DNA of 64,000 nucleotides from Hydrogenophaga sp. NFH-34 (GCF_021401345.1 NZ_JACBGE010000021.1:36001-100000); one strand, 5' to 3'. Positions 8,897-20,203 are shown, counted from the first letter of the stretch. Made by a program: numbers and translations. Notes: generated by a model from the sequence alone, not told the origin.

Positions 8897-9682
8897 TTAC
8901 CCCGCCAGCCAGGCCGGTTTGCGCTTTTGCAGAAACGAAGCCACACCTTCGCGGCCTTGTTCACTCGCGCGGATGTCGGCGATGCCTTCCACCGTCGCGG
9001 CGATCAGCGGGGCATCGATGGCGCGCCCGGCCACGTCCTGCACCAGCTTCTTGCAGGCCCGCACGGCGGCCGGGCTGGCGCTGACCAGTGCGGCCGCGAG
9101 TTCGGCCACCTTGGCCGCCAGCGCGTCGGCTTCGACCAGCTCGTGCACGAAGCCGATGCGGTGCGCCTCTTCGGCGCTGAAGCGCTCGGCGGTGAGGAAG
9201 TAGCGGTGCGCCGCGCGCGCGCCCATGGCGCGGATCACGTAGGGGCTGATGGTGGCCGGGATCAGCCCGAGCTTGACCTCGGACAGACAGTAGGTGGCGG
9301 TGCGCACGCTCACCGCCATGTCGCAGGCCGCGACCAGGCCCATGCCGCCCGCGAACACGTCGCCCTGCACCGCGGCGATGGTCGGCTGGGGGCATTCGTA
9401 GATGGCCTTCAACATGGCGGCGAGCTGGCCGGCGTCGGCGATGTTTTCGTCGCGCGTGTAGTCGGCCATGCGGCGCATCCAGTTCAGATCGGCACCGGCG
9501 CAGAAGGCCGGGCCTTCGGCGGCGAGCACCACGGCGCGCACGTCGTCCCGGGCACCGACCGTTTCAAAAGCGGCCTTGAGTTGCTGGATCACGTCGTCGT
9601 TGAAGGCGTTGCGCACCTCGGGACGGGTGAGGGTGATGCGGGCGATGCGGTCCTGCACCGCCACGGTCAAGGCTGGGGTCAT
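8897..9682 (-). CDS. liuC: methylglutaconyl-CoA hydratase / enoyl-CoA hydratase
   Basis: A 261-residue crotonase-family hydratase. It has the oxyanion-hole motifs PAFCAGADLNWM (about residues 58-69) and VFAGGMGLVAACDMAV (about 106-121), followed by SEVKLGLIPATISPYV, typical of 3-methylglutaconyl-CoA hydratases (LiuC). The enzyme hydrates methylglutaconyl-CoA to HMG-CoA, the step between LiuB/LiuD and MvaB. Context supports this rather than general beta-oxidation. The ATG at 9682 overlaps the stop of the DinB-like gene as ATGA. Confidence 0.92.
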   Translation of the reverse strand: MTPALTVAVQDRIARITLTRPEVRNAFNDDVIQQLKAAFETVGARDDVRAVVLAAEGPAFCAGADLNWMRRMADYTRDENIADAGQLAAMLKAIYECPQPTIAAVQGDVFAGGMGLVAACDMAVSVRTATYCLSEVKLGLIPATISPYVIRAMGARAAHRYFLTAERFSAEEAHRIGFVHELVEADALAAKVAELAAALVSASPAAVRACKKLVQDVAGRAIDAPLIAATVEGIADIRASEQGREGVASFLQKRKPAWLAG

Positions 9683-10188
9683 CGGGAAGCTTCCTCTTGC
9701 AGCAGGTAAACCAGATCCAGCTCGGGGCTGGCATGGCCGAGCGCGGTCAGCGCGGAGGTGATCTGGCCGCGGTGGTGCGTGCCGTGGTTGAACACGTGGG
9801 CCAACGTGGCGGCAAACGGCAGGGTGGCGGCCGTGCCGCGCATGGTGGTGTAGGCCAGCACGCCGTCAAAACGCTCGGCGGGCCAGCTTTCGATCAGCGG
9901 GGCCCAGCGCGCCACGCCCGCGCGCAGAGCCTGCGCCAGCGCGGCGCGATCGGTTTCCACCTCGGCGTCCAGCGCCAGTTGGGGCGACACCCCTTCGGCA
10001 AAACGCCGGAACCACAGCCTGTGTTCGCCCACCAGCAGGTGGTTGAGCGTGCCGTGGATGCTCTTGAAGAACAGGCCCACGTCCTGGCGGTAGCCGGCTT
10101 CGGGCACGGCGGCCACAGCGTCCAGCAGGCGCTGCGTGGCCCACACGTTGTAGCGCGCCAGGGTCAGGAAGTGGTGGGTCGCGTGCAT
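9679..10188 (-). CDS. DinB-family protein
   Basis: A 169-residue predicted four-helix-bundle protein of the DinB/YfiT family. Three spaced histidines fit the usual metal triad: one in GTLNHLLVGEH and two in HVFNHGTHHRGQ. Members include damage-inducible proteins and mycothiol- or bacillithiol-dependent transferases; most have no proven role. It overlaps liuC by ATGA and follows the secreted hydrolase gene by 11 bases. Why it belongs to a leucine-degradation operon is unclear. Confidence 0.86.
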   Translation of the reverse strand: MHATHHFLTLARYNVWATQRLLDAVAAVPEAGYRQDVGLFFKSIHGTLNHLLVGEHRLWFRRFAEGVSPQLALDAEVETDRAALAQALRAGVARWAPLIESWPAERFDGVLAYTTMRGTAATLPFAATLAHVFNHGTHHRGQITSALTALGHASPELDLVYLLQEEASR

Positions 10189-10199
10189 GGTCGGGGGTC

Positions 10200-11078
10200 T
10201 CAGCGGACGGCGGGTGCGGCAAACCCCTGGGCATCCAGAAAGGCCGACACCACCGGTTGCCAGGTCGCGGGAAAACGGGTGAACAGGCTGTGCCCGTCGG
10301 CACCCTGGGGGCCGAACTGCACGAACTGCGCCGTCCCGCCAGCCTGGGTGAAGGCGGCGTGCCATTCGCGCGGCAGGCGGGCGCCGAAATAGCGGTCGTT
10401 GTCGGCGTACACCCACAGCATGGGCACACGCGCCGTGCGGCCATAGGCGGCAAACAGTTGCGCCAATTGGGCGGGCGAACACGGCTGCTCCGGATGGCGC
10501 TCCGGTGAACCCCCGCCGCCACCGGCAAAGTTGATCGCGGCGCGCACGCCCGGCGGATTCATTGCCGCCAGGGCCACCGCCGTCGCACCGCCGAACGACT
10601 GCCCCAGCACCAGCACGCGGTCCGGGTCCACGTCCGGACGCTGGCGCACGGCCTCCAGCACGGCCAGCGTCTGTTCGGCGGCCGCGGCGAACACGGCCGG
10701 ATAGCGGCGCTGCGCGCAGGCGCCGGAAGCCTCCACATCCTCCCCACCCGACACGCCGTAACCAACGCGCGTGGGCACGGCGACGACAAACCCCCGGCCC
10801 ACCAGGTAACGGGCGGCATCGCTGTAGCGCGCCCGGCCCAGCGCCGCCCGCCCCGACGCGCTCGGGGCGCGGCCGTGGTTGATGAGCGCGATGGGCGCCG
10901 GCCGGGGATTCGTGGTGTCGGCAAAAACGGTCACGCGGATGGGCTGGGCGACCGCCCGGCCCCAGGCGTCCTGAACCCGCACCGGCACATCGATCTGCGT
11001 CTCGACCAAGGCCGCCTGGGCGCGCCCGACCAGGGCCCACAGGGCCAGCGCGCAGCAGAGAAAGCCCAACGGACGCAT
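10200..11078 (-). CDS. secreted alpha/beta hydrolase (dienelactone-hydrolase-like)
   Basis: The 292-residue product has a signal peptide (hydrophobic residues about 5-20, AQA cleavage site) and an alpha/beta-hydrolase fold. The nucleophile elbow is GQSFGG, the acid is probably the Asp in YADNDRYF, and the histidine is in GADGHSLF. It should be an exported esterase or lipase-like enzyme of unknown substrate. I chose the ATG at 11078; a GTG at 11084 adds two residues and is possible. It lies 10 bases after liuB and is probably cotranscribed with it. Confidence 0.83.
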   Translation of the reverse strand: MRPLGFLCCALALWALVGRAQAALVETQIDVPVRVQDAWGRAVAQPIRVTVFADTTNPRPAPIALINHGRAPSASGRAALGRARYSDAARYLVGRGFVVAVPTRVGYGVSGGEDVEASGACAQRRYPAVFAAAAEQTLAVLEAVRQRPDVDPDRVLVLGQSFGGATAVALAAMNPPGVRAAINFAGGGGGSPERHPEQPCSPAQLAQLFAAYGRTARVPMLWVYADNDRYFGARLPREWHAAFTQAGGTAQFVQFGPQGADGHSLFTRFPATWQPVVSAFLDAQGFAAPAVR

Positions 11079-11088
11079 GCTCACCGGC

Positions 11089-12696
11089 TCACATCCGGAA
11101 CAGACCGAACTTGGTGTCCGGGATCGGGGCGTTCAGCGAGGCGGAGAGGCCCAGGGCGAGCACGCGGCGCGTGTCGGCCGGGTCGATCACGCCGTCGTCC
11201 CACAGGCGGGCGGTCGCGTAATAGGGGTGGCCCTGCACCTCGTACTGCTCCTTGATCGGGGCCTTGAAGGCGGCTTCTTCTTCCGCGCTCCAGCTGCCGC
11301 CCTTGCCTTCGATGCCGTCGCGCTTGACAGTGGCCAGCACGCTGGCCGCCTGCTCACCGCCCATCACGGAAATGCGCGCGTTGGGCCACATCCAGAGGAA
11401 GCGGGGCGAGTAGGCGCGGCCGCACATGCCGTAGTTGCCGGCGCCGAAACTGCCGCCGATGATCACCGTGAACTTCGGGACCGCGGCTGTCGCCACGGCC
11501 GTCACCATCTTGGCGCCGTTGCGGGCGATGCCTTCATTTTCGTACTTGCGACCGACCATGAAGCCGGTGATGTTCTGCAGGAACACCAGCGGCGTCTTGC
11601 GCTGGCAGCACAGCTCGATGAAGTGCGCGCCCTTGAGGGCCGATTCGCTGAACAGGATGCCGTTGTTGGCGATGATGCCGACCGGCATGCCTTCGATGCG
11701 CGCGAAGCCGCAGACCAGGGTGGTGCCGAAGCGCGCCTTGAACTCGTCGAACTCCGAGCCGTCGACGATGCGGGCAATGATTTCGCGCACGTCGAACGGC
11801 TTGCGCGTGTCGGTGGGAATCACGCCATACAGCTCTTCGGCCGGGTACCGCGGCGCCACCGGATCGATGGTCGTGATGGGCGGCACCTTGCGGGCATTCA
11901 GGTTCTTCACCGCCTGGCGCGCCAGCGCGATGGCGTGCAGATCGTTCTGCGCCAGGTGGTCGGCCACGCCACTCAGGCGCGTGTGCACGTCGCCGCCGCC
12001 CAGGTCTTCGGCGCTCACCACCTCGCCGGTGGCGGCCTTCACCAGCGGCGGGCCACCCAGGAAGATGGTGCCCTGGTTCTTGACGATGATGGTCTCGTCG
12101 CTCATGGCCGGCACGTAGGCGCCGCCCGCCGTGCACGAGCCCATCACCACCGCGATCTGCGCGATGCCCTGCGCGCTCATGTTGGCCTGGTTGAAGAAGA
12201 TGCGGCCGAAGTGGTCGCGGTCGGGGAAGACCTCGTCCTGGTTCGGCAGGTTGGCGCCGCCCGAGTCCACCAGGTAGATGCAGGGCAGGTGGTTCTGCTG
12301 CGCCACCTCCTGCGCGCGCAGGTGCTTCTTGACGGTCAGCGGGTAGTAGGTGCCGCCCTTCACCGTCGCGTCGTTGCAGACGATCATGCAGTCCACCCCG
12401 CTGACACGGCCGATGCCGGCGATGACGCCGGCGCAGGGCGCGTCGCCGTTGTACATGGCGTGCGCGGCCATGGGGCTGAGTTCGAGAAACGGTGTGCCCG
12501 GGTCCAGCAGCATCTGCACGCGGTCGCGCGGCAGCAGCTTGCCGCGTGCGGTGTGCTTGGCGCGAGCGGCCTCGCCGCCACCGAGCGTGGCCTTCTCGAT
12601 CTGGGCCTTCAGGTCGTTCACCACGGCGCGCATGGCAGCGGCGTTGGCCTGGAAATCGGCAGAGCGGGCGTTGAGTTGGGTGTCGAGTATCGTCAT
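11089..12696 (-). CDS. liuB: methylcrotonyl-CoA carboxylase carboxyltransferase (beta) subunit
   Basis: This 535-residue carboxyltransferase subunit (LiuB/MccB) works with LiuD to carboxylate 3-methylcrotonyl-CoA. It has the two crotonase-like halves of the carboxyl-transferase domain. Visible motifs are [60 protein letters not shown] and [19 protein letters not shown], all typical of methylcrotonyl-CoA rather than propionyl-CoA carboxylase. It starts 34 bases after the AMP-dependent synthetase gene. Confidence 0.95.
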   Translation of the reverse strand: MTILDTQLNARSADFQANAAAMRAVVNDLKAQIEKATLGGGEAARAKHTARGKLLPRDRVQMLLDPGTPFLELSPMAAHAMYNGDAPCAGVIAGIGRVSGVDCMIVCNDATVKGGTYYPLTVKKHLRAQEVAQQNHLPCIYLVDSGGANLPNQDEVFPDRDHFGRIFFNQANMSAQGIAQIAVVMGSCTAGGAYVPAMSDETIIVKNQGTIFLGGPPLVKAATGEVVSAEDLGGGDVHTRLSGVADHLAQNDLHAIALARQAVKNLNARKVPPITTIDPVAPRYPAEELYGVIPTDTRKPFDVREIIARIVDGSEFDEFKARFGTTLVCGFARIEGMPVGIIANNGILFSESALKGAHFIELCCQRKTPLVFLQNITGFMVGRKYENEGIARNGAKMVTAVATAAVPKFTVIIGGSFGAGNYGMCGRAYSPRFLWMWPNARISVMGGEQAASVLATVKRDGIEGKGGSWSAEEEAAFKAPIKEQYEVQGHPYYATARLWDDGVIDPADTRRVLALGLSASLNAPIPDTKFGLFRM

Positions 12697-12730
12697 ATCA
12701 GGGGTCCAGCGTGCGGCGCAGGGGCCGCTG

Positions 12731-14437
<1,707 letters not shown>

Positions 14438-14595
14438 GTGCGTTGTCTCCTCAGGGTCTGTGTGGCAAGCGTGTGCCCTGGCAATGTATACCCGGCGCGC
14501 ACGACCTTGAACCGGCAGCTTACCCGCGACCGCACCACCTTTGGCGTCACCATGGTTGCAAAATGCGCCACCATATCGCCCCAAAGTGCTCCACC
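14438..14595 (-). promoter_or_regulatory. divergent promoter region, acyl-CoA synthetase / araC
   Basis: A 158-base divergent intergenic region that must hold promoters for both the long liu operon and the AraC gene. I see the synthetase's ribosome-binding site near 14444-14450, but no convincing -35/-10 pair. The LiuR-like palindrome found at 43954 and 45121 is absent here, so this half of the pathway may be under the AraC regulator instead. That is inference from position only. Confidence 0.4.
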
Positions 14596-15621
14596 ATGCC
14601 CACCCGCCCCAGCCTGCCGCCCGCGCGCACACCCTTTGCTTTCGTGCAATGTGTGCTGACCGCCTACGAGCGCCGGCACCAGGCCGCCGACGCGGCGCTG
14701 GAAAAGGCACAAATTGCGCCAGATGCGAGAGGCCGGTGGCCGGCGCGGGTGTCCTCGCTGCAGTTCGAACGCCTGTGCGCCGCCGCGATGCAGGAGCTGG
14801 ACGACGAGGCCCTGGGCTGGTTTGAGCGCCCGCTGCCCTGGGGCAGCTACGGCATGCTGGCCCGCGCCTCCATCAGCGCCCCGACCCTGCGCGTTGCCCT
14901 GCGCCGCTGGTGCCGCCACCACGGCCTGCTCACGCGCGACGTGCTGCCCGCGCTGGACGAAGCCGACGGCACCGCCTGCATCACGGTGCACGAACACCGC
15001 GACCTGGGCCCGCTGCGCGAATTCGCCCTGCTCTCGCTGATGCGCAATGTGCACGGCCTTTCATGCTGGTGGGTGGACTCGCGCATCCCGCTGCAGGCGG
15101 CCGAATTCCCGGTGCCGAAACCGGCGCACGCCGATGTCTACGACACGCTGTTTCCCGGTCCGGTGCGTTTTGGGGCCCCGCTCGCCCGGCTGCGCTTCGA
15201 CGCCGCCTACCTCGACCTGCCGCTGCACCGCGACGAAACCGCGCTGGCCCAGATGCTGCGGCGCGCCCTGCCCATCATGGTGCTGCCCTACCGCCGCGAC
15301 CGCCTGCTGGCCCTGCGCGTGGGCCAGCAGCTGCAGTTGCGACCCGATCTGGGCACCGAAGCGCTCGCGGCCACCCTGTCCCTGTCCGCGCGCACCCTCC
15401 AACGCCAACTGGCCGACGAGGGCACCTCGCTGCAGGCGCTCAAGAACGAAGCCCGGCGCGACCGCGCCATCGCCCTGCTGCAGCGCACCCAGCGCCCCAT
15501 CAAGCAGATTGCCGAAGCCACGGGCTTCCGCAATGAAAAGAGCTTCATGCGCGCTTTCAAGGACTGGACCGGGCTGACGCCCGGCGAATGCCGCCTGGGC
15601 GGCTCCCCGCGCACGCCCTGA
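14596..15621 (+). CDS. AraC-family transcriptional regulator (OruR/Arabinose-binding N-terminal type)
   Basis: A 341-residue DNA-binding regulator. The N-terminal two-thirds match the arabinose-binding-like domain common in lipid and quaternary-amine regulators ([22 protein letters not shown], with [20 protein letters not shown] further on). The C-terminal part is an AraC helix-turn-helix ([19 protein letters not shown], then [21 protein letters not shown]). It is transcribed divergently from the acyl-CoA synthetase/liu operon and probably controls it. The ligand is unknown; an acyl-CoA or free acid would fit the context. Confidence 0.9.
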   Translation: MPTRPSLPPARTPFAFVQCVLTAYERRHQAADAALEKAQIAPDARGRWPARVSSLQFERLCAAAMQELDDEALGWFERPLPWGSYGMLARASISAPTLRVALRRWCRHHGLLTRDVLPALDEADGTACITVHEHRDLGPLREFALLSLMRNVHGLSCWWVDSRIPLQAAEFPVPKPAHADVYDTLFPGPVRFGAPLARLRFDAAYLDLPLHRDETALAQMLRRALPIMVLPYRRDRLLALRVGQQLQLRPDLGTEALAATLSLSARTLQRQLADEGTSLQALKNEARRDRAIALLQRTQRPIKQIAEATGFRNEKSFMRAFKDWTGLTPGECRLGGSPRTP

Positions 15622-15703
15622 ACCGCGCGCCCACGCGCACGGCCACGCCCGGCCCACCCGTTTTCCGCGCCCGTGGCCGGGCGCCCCTGCACGCGCAAGC
15701 CTG

Positions 15704-15721
15704 GGTGGTGCGCGCACCACC
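15704..15721. repeat. perfect 18-base palindrome
   Basis: The sequence GGTGGTGCGCGCACCACC is a perfect inverted repeat with no spacer, in the gap after araC. It could be a regulator site or a hairpin; no T-run follows on either strand. Function unknown. Confidence 0.5.
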
Positions 15722-15902
15722 ACAAGGCGCCCGCACGCCCCATTTCGGCACAAGCCGCCGCCCGATCGCGCGCCGTCCCGGGGCACCCTGCGGCGGGGCA
15801 TGCCGCGCTCAGCTCCACGTCTCCCGCAGGCCACACGGTGCGTCAGAGGGCACACCCCTGGGGCAGGGCCGCCAGCCCCCGATCTGGCACAGGCATTGCT
15901 TA

Positions 15903-15938
15903 TTTTGATCAAGAGATTTTTGGATCCAATTATCAAAA
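15903..15938. promoter_or_regulatory. candidate GntR-type operator and promoter
   Basis: This AT-rich island lies directly before the gamma-glutamyltransferase gene. It contains two perfect palindromes, TTGATCAA (15905-15912) and TTGGATCCAA (15920-15929), with centres 16 bases apart, and an outer inverted repeat TTTTGAT (15903-15909) and ATCAAAA (15932-15938). The TTGGATCCAA core resembles operators of FCD-type GntR regulators, and such a regulator is the next-but-one gene, so autoregulation of the cluster is inferred. A promoter reading TTGATC, 17 bases, AATTAT overlaps the sites. Confidence 0.5.
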
Positions 15939-15946
15939 CCCCAGTC

Positions 15947-17539
15947 ATGCGGAACTTCGAACAACCCGGCCGGTCCCTGGTGCGCTCCACGCACGGCATG
16001 GCCGCCACGTCCCACCCGGCCGCCTCCCTGGCCGCCATCGACACCCTGCGGCAAGGCGGCACGGCCATGGACGCGGCCGTGGCCGCCTGCGCCGTGCAAT
16101 GCGTGGTGGAACCCGGCTCGACCGGCATCGGGGGCGACTGTTTTGCCCTTTACGCCCCCCGCGGCACCGACCGCATCGTGGCCTTCGACGGCTCCGGCCG
16201 CGCGCCCATGGCCACCACGGCCGCCGCGCTGCGCGACATGGGCATGAGCAGCATTCCCCGCAGCTCCGCACACGCGATCACCGTCCCCGGCGCCGTGGAC
16301 GCCTGGTGCCAGTTGCTGCGCGACCACGGCGCCCTGCCGCTGTCGCAGGTGCTGGCCCCGGCCATCGAAGCCGCCACGCAAGGCTATGTGGTGGCCGAGC
16401 GCGCCGGCACCGACTGGGCCAAGCAGGAGAAGCTGCTGGCCGGCGACGACAACGCCCAGCGCCACCTGCTGGTGCAGGGGCGCGCGCCCGCCATCGGCAG
16501 CGTGCACCGCCAGCCGGCGCTGGCCGCCACGCTGCAGGCCATCGCCGCCCAGGGGCGCGACGCCTTCTACACCGGCGCCATCGCGGGCGACATGGTCGAC
16601 TACCTGCAATCGCTGGGCGGCCGGCACACGCTGCAAGACTTCGCCGCCTGCCAGGGCCACTACGTCACACCGATCAGCACCGGCTTCGCGGGGCACGAGG
16701 TGCACGAATGCCCACCCGCCGGCCAGGGCGTGATCGCGCTCATGATCCTGCGCCTGCTGCAGGACCTGCCCGCCGGGCACAACCCGCTCGACCCCGACCG
16801 GCTGTTCCGCGAACTGGAAGCCTGCCGGCTGGCGTATTCGGTGCGCGACGCGGTGATCGGCGACCCGGCCGGCGCCGCGGTGGACGTCGACTGGCTGCTG
16901 TCGGACGGTCTGATCGACGCGCTGCGCCAGCAGATCCTCGACGGCCGGGTGAACCGCGACATCCCGGCCTTCACGCCGCCCACACACAGCGACACCGTCT
17001 ACATCACCGTGGTCGACAAGGACCGCAACTGCGCCAGCTTCATCAACTCGGTGTTCAGCCCGTTCGGCAGCGGCCGCGTGTCGCCGGCCAGCGGTGTGCT
17101 GTTCCACAACCGGGGGCAGAGCTTCACGCTGGCCGAAGGCCACCCCAACGCCATCGGCCCCGGCAAACGGCCCATGCACACCATCATTCCCGGCATGGTC
17201 ACGCGGGATGGCCGGGTGCGTTTCTCCTTCGGCGTGATGGGCGGCCAGTACCAGGCCATGGGCCACGCCTGGTTCCTCTCCCGCGTGCTGCAGTACGGCA
17301 TGGACATGCAGGCCGCCATGGCCCTGCCCCGGGTGTTCGCCAGACCGGGCGGTTGGACGGTGGAGCACGAAGGTACGCTGGCCCCGGCCACCGTCGAGGC
17401 GCTGCGCGCGCGCGGCTACGACATGGTGCCGCCCGACTGGGCCATCGGCGGCGCCCAGGCGATCGAAATCGACTGGGAGACCGGCACCCTGACCGGCGCT
17501 TCCGACCACCGAAAGGACGGCTGTGCGCTTGGATACTGA
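15947..17539 (+). CDS. gamma-glutamyltransferase family protein
   Basis: A 530-residue Ntn-hydrolase of the gamma-glutamyltranspeptidase family. Members self-cleave at a conserved threonine and transfer or hydrolyse gamma-glutamyl groups, or hydrolyse related amides. The self-processing site is visible as THSD, with Thr346 as predicted nucleophile, followed by FSPFGSGR and GPGKRPMHTIIPGM of the small subunit. No clear signal peptide precedes SLVRSTHGMAATSHPAAS, so it may be cytoplasmic like many actinobacterial and proteobacterial homologues. It is the first gene of a transport and oxidation cluster and overlaps gntR by 17 bases. The substrate is unknown. Confidence 0.88.
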   Translation: MRNFEQPGRSLVRSTHGMAATSHPAASLAAIDTLRQGGTAMDAAVAACAVQCVVEPGSTGIGGDCFALYAPRGTDRIVAFDGSGRAPMATTAAALRDMGMSSIPRSSAHAITVPGAVDAWCQLLRDHGALPLSQVLAPAIEAATQGYVVAERAGTDWAKQEKLLAGDDNAQRHLLVQGRAPAIGSVHRQPALAATLQAIAAQGRDAFYTGAIAGDMVDYLQSLGGRHTLQDFAACQGHYVTPISTGFAGHEVHECPPAGQGVIALMILRLLQDLPAGHNPLDPDRLFRELEACRLAYSVRDAVIGDPAGAAVDVDWLLSDGLIDALRQQILDGRVNRDIPAFTPPTHSDTVYITVVDKDRNCASFINSVFSPFGSGRVSPASGVLFHNRGQSFTLAEGHPNAIGPGKRPMHTIIPGMVTRDGRVRFSFGVMGGQYQAMGHAWFLSRVLQYGMDMQAAMALPRVFARPGGWTVEHEGTLAPATVEALRARGYDMVPPDWAIGGAQAIEIDWETGTLTGASDHRKDGCALGY

Positions 17540-18200
17540 TCTTCACCGGGTGGCCAACGCCCACCAGCTTTCGGCCGTGCAGGAGGCCTACGCCTTCATC
17601 GACAACCGCATCCGCAGCGGTGTCTATGCCGCAGGCCAGCGCCTGGTGGCCGACGACATCGCGGCCGAGCTGTCCATGAGCCGCATGCCCGTGCGCGAAG
17701 CCTTCCGCCGCCTGGCGGGCGACGGCGTGATCATGCTGCGCGCCAACCGCGGCGCCATCGTCACCTCGCTGGGCGAGCAGGACGTGCGCGAGGTGTTCGA
17801 AATGCGCGCAGCCCTCGAAGGCCTGGCCGCCGGCAACGCCGTGGCCCGCATCAAACCTTCGCAGATGCGCGACCTGGAGCTGCTGCTGGAGCGCATGGAG
17901 GAGGCCAACCTGGAGCACCAGACCTGGGTCACGCGCCACCGCGAATTCCACGAATACCTGACCGACCTGGCCGGCATGCCGCGGGTGAGCCGCCAGATCG
18001 CGGTGCTGCACACGGTGATCGAGCCGTACATGCGCGTCTGGGTCTCGCGCGAGGTCAACTCCATGCAGTCCAAGGCGTGCCATGAGCACATCCTGGAAGC
18101 GCTGCGCACCGGGGAGCGCGAGGTTGTCGAGCAGGCCCTGCGCACGCACGTGCTGTCCACCATCCCGCCGTTCGCCGGCTGCCTGCCGCCCGGAGTCTGA
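17523..18200 (+). CDS. GntR-family transcriptional regulator (FCD type)
   Basis: A 225-residue repressor-like protein. It has an N-terminal winged helix (RIRSGVYAAGQRLVADDIAAELSMSRMPVREAFRRLAGDGVI, about residues 28-70) and a C-terminal FCD ligand domain with the usual metal-binding histidines (REFHEYL, ACHEHILEAL). The GTG start at 17523 has an AGGA site 6-8 bases upstream and lies within the end of the gamma-glutamyltransferase gene. It is followed 2 bases later by the transporter permease. It most likely binds the palindromes at 15903-15938 and releases them on binding the transported compound. Confidence 0.91.
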   Translation: MRLDTDLHRVANAHQLSAVQEAYAFIDNRIRSGVYAAGQRLVADDIAAELSMSRMPVREAFRRLAGDGVIMLRANRGAIVTSLGEQDVREVFEMRAALEGLAAGNAVARIKPSQMRDLELLLERMEEANLEHQTWVTRHREFHEYLTDLAGMPRVSRQIAVLHTVIEPYMRVWVSREVNSMQSKACHEHILEALRTGEREVVEQALRTHVLSTIPPFAGCLPPGV

Positions 18201-18202
18201 CC

Positions 18203-20203
18203 ATGGCGTATTTCGAACAGCTGGTGCTCAACGGCCTGCTCATGGGGGCGATCTACGCGCTCGCGGCCGTGGCCTACACGCTGGTCTACGGCGTGGTCAA
18301 GATGGTGAACTTCGCGTTCGGCGAACTGTTCATGCTCGGCGGCTTCCTCACCGCCACGCTGATGCTCGACAAGGTCACCCTTTTCGGCACAGACATCGCC
18401 ATGCCGGGCCTGGGCTTCGGCACCGCCGCGGCGCTGGCGATGGCGATGGTGGCCGCGCTGGGCGGCCTGATCGACCAGGTGGCCTACAAGCCGCTGCGCA
18501 GCGCGCCGCGGCTGGCCCCGCTGATCACCTCGATCGCGGTGTCGGTGGTGCTGCAGAGCCTGGCGCAGGCCGCCTGGGGCCCGGGTTCGATGCTCTTTCC
18601 GGCGATGCCTTTCGAACACGTGCCCGCCATCCCGCTGGGGCCGGACCTGCTGATCGAAGGCACCGAATGGGTGGTGATGCTGGCAGCGCTGCTGGCCATG
18701 CTGGGCGTGCACCTGTTCGTGCACCGCACCCCGATGGGCAGCGCCATGCGCGCAGCGGCCATCGACCCCATGGCCGCGTCGTTGGTCGGCATTCCGGTCA
18801 ACCGCGTGATCGGTGCCGCGTTCATGATCGGCTCGGCCCTGGCCGCGCTGGCCGGCCTGCTCTACGCCCAGACCTTCCAATTCACCAGCGCGACCATGGG
18901 CTTCCTGCCCGGCCTCAAGGCGCTGACCGCGGCCGTGCTGGGCGGCATCGGCAGCGTGCCCGGCGCCGCGCTCGGTGGCCTGCTGCTGGGCCTGATCGAA
19001 TCGCTGGCCGCGGGCTACCTGCCCGAGGGCGCGGTCTACCAGGACGTGGTGAGCTTCGTGCTGCTGATCCTGCTGCTGCTGTTCCGACCGCAGGGCCTGC
19101 TGGGCAAAAAGGAAATGAACAGCGCCGCACCGGGCAGCCTGACCTCGGGGCGCGGCCTGCAGCCGGGCCGGGTGATGGCGGCCGTACTGGGCGGCTTCGA
19201 CCGCCTCTTCACCACCCCGGCGCTGCAGAAACCCCAGGCCCGGCTGCTCCTGCTGGGCGCGGCCATCGCGCTCGGCTTCGCGGTGCGCTCGGACTACTGG
19301 CTCGGCATCTTCGTCATGGTGCTGATCTACGGTCTGCTGGCCACCGGGCTCAACGTGGTGGTCGGTTTCGCCGGCCTGCTGGACCTGGGCTTCGTCGCGT
19401 TCTGGGCCATCGGCGCGTACTTCACCTCCATCCTCTTCATCGACGTGATCCAGCAGGGCTGGGGCCTGGACACCAGCGCCTGGTGGTGGCTGCTCTACCC
19501 CAACCTGCTGGTGGGCGGCCTGGTCGCCGGGCTGGCGGCCATGCTGATCGGCTACCCCACGCTGCGCGTGCGGGGCGACTACCTGGCCATCATGACGCTG
19601 GGCTTCGGCGAGATCATCCGCATCGTCGCGACCAACTGGGTCAGCTTCACCAACGGCCCCATGGGCCTGCGCGGGATTCCGGCGCCGCAGTGGTTCGGGT
19701 GGGTGCTCGACACCCCGCGCTCGCAGTACTTCTTTGCCCTGGCGCTGGCGGTGCTGCTGATCCTGTTCGTGAGCCGGCTGGCCCGCTCCTACGTCGGCCG
19801 CGCCTGGGTGGCGCTGCGCGAGGACGAGCACGCCGCCGAGGCGATGGGCATCTCGGGCACGCGCTACAAGCTCATGGCCTACGCCTGCTCGGGCTTCGTC
19901 GGTGGCGTGGTCGGCGTGTTCTTCGCCCACTTCATGCGCTTCATCAGCCCGGCCAATTTCACGCTGTTCGAAAACATCCTGATCCTGCTGCTGGTGGTGC
20001 TGGGCGGGCTGGGCACGCTGGCCGGCCCCTTCCTGGGCGCCGCCGTCTGGCTGCTGTTCCTGCAGCTGTCCATGCACATCCCGCTGGTCACCCAGCTCCC
20101 CGAACTGCGCTTCGCCCTGCTGGGCATCCTGCTGATCGTGCTCGTGCTCTACCGCCCCGACGGGCTGGCCGGCAAGGCGCGCAGCCGCCTGACGATGGGA
20201 TGA
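18203..20203 (+). CDS. fused LivH-LivM branched-chain-type ABC transporter permease
   Basis: A 666-residue inner-membrane protein in which both permease subunits of a HAAT-family ABC importer are one chain. Residues about 1-307 are LivH-like (NGLLMGAIYALAAVAYTLVYG, GLKALTAAVLGGIGSVPGA). A linker of about 40 polar residues follows, then about 345-666 is LivM-like (GLNVVVGFAGLLDLGF, YPTLRVRGDYLAIMTLGFGEIIRI, ALREDEHAAEAMGI). The two are normally separate genes. The reading frame is open throughout with no internal stop. It would pair with LivG, LivF and the binding protein that follow. Confidence 0.9.
   Translation: MAYFEQLVLNGLLMGAIYALAAVAYTLVYGVVKMVNFAFGELFMLGGFLTATLMLDKVTLFGTDIAMPGLGFGTAAALAMAMVAALGGLIDQVAYKPLRSAPRLAPLITSIAVSVVLQSLAQAAWGPGSMLFPAMPFEHVPAIPLGPDLLIEGTEWVVMLAALLAMLGVHLFVHRTPMGSAMRAAAIDPMAASLVGIPVNRVIGAAFMIGSALAALAGLLYAQTFQFTSATMGFLPGLKALTAAVLGGIGSVPGAALGGLLLGLIESLAAGYLPEGAVYQDVVSFVLLILLLLFRPQGLLGKKEMNSAAPGSLTSGRGLQPGRVMAAVLGGFDRLFTTPALQKPQARLLLLGAAIALGFAVRSDYWLGIFVMVLIYGLLATGLNVVVGFAGLLDLGFVAFWAIGAYFTSILFIDVIQQGWGLDTSAWWWLLYPNLLVGGLVAGLAAMLIGYPTLRVRGDYLAIMTLGFGEIIRIVATNWVSFTNGPMGLRGIPAPQWFGWVLDTPRSQYFFALALAVLLILFVSRLARSYVGRAWVALREDEHAAEAMGISGTRYKLMAYACSGFVGGVVGVFFAHFMRFISPANFTLFENILILLLVVLGGLGTLAGPFLGAAVWLLFLQLSMHIPLVTQLPELRFALLGILLIVLVLYRPDGLAGKARSRLTMG

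Larger units (their letters stand above)
15622..15946. other. gene-free stretch between araC and the gamma-glutamyltransferase cluster
   Basis: There is no convincing gene in these 325 bases. The first part is very GC-rich and holds an inverted repeat (CGGCCACG at 15640-15647 and CGTGGCCG at 15672-15679) just after araC that could act as a terminator stem, although no T-run follows. It also holds an 18-base palindrome at 15704-15721. The last 50 bases turn sharply AT-rich and carry palindromic candidate operators in front of the next operon. Confidence 0.6.
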
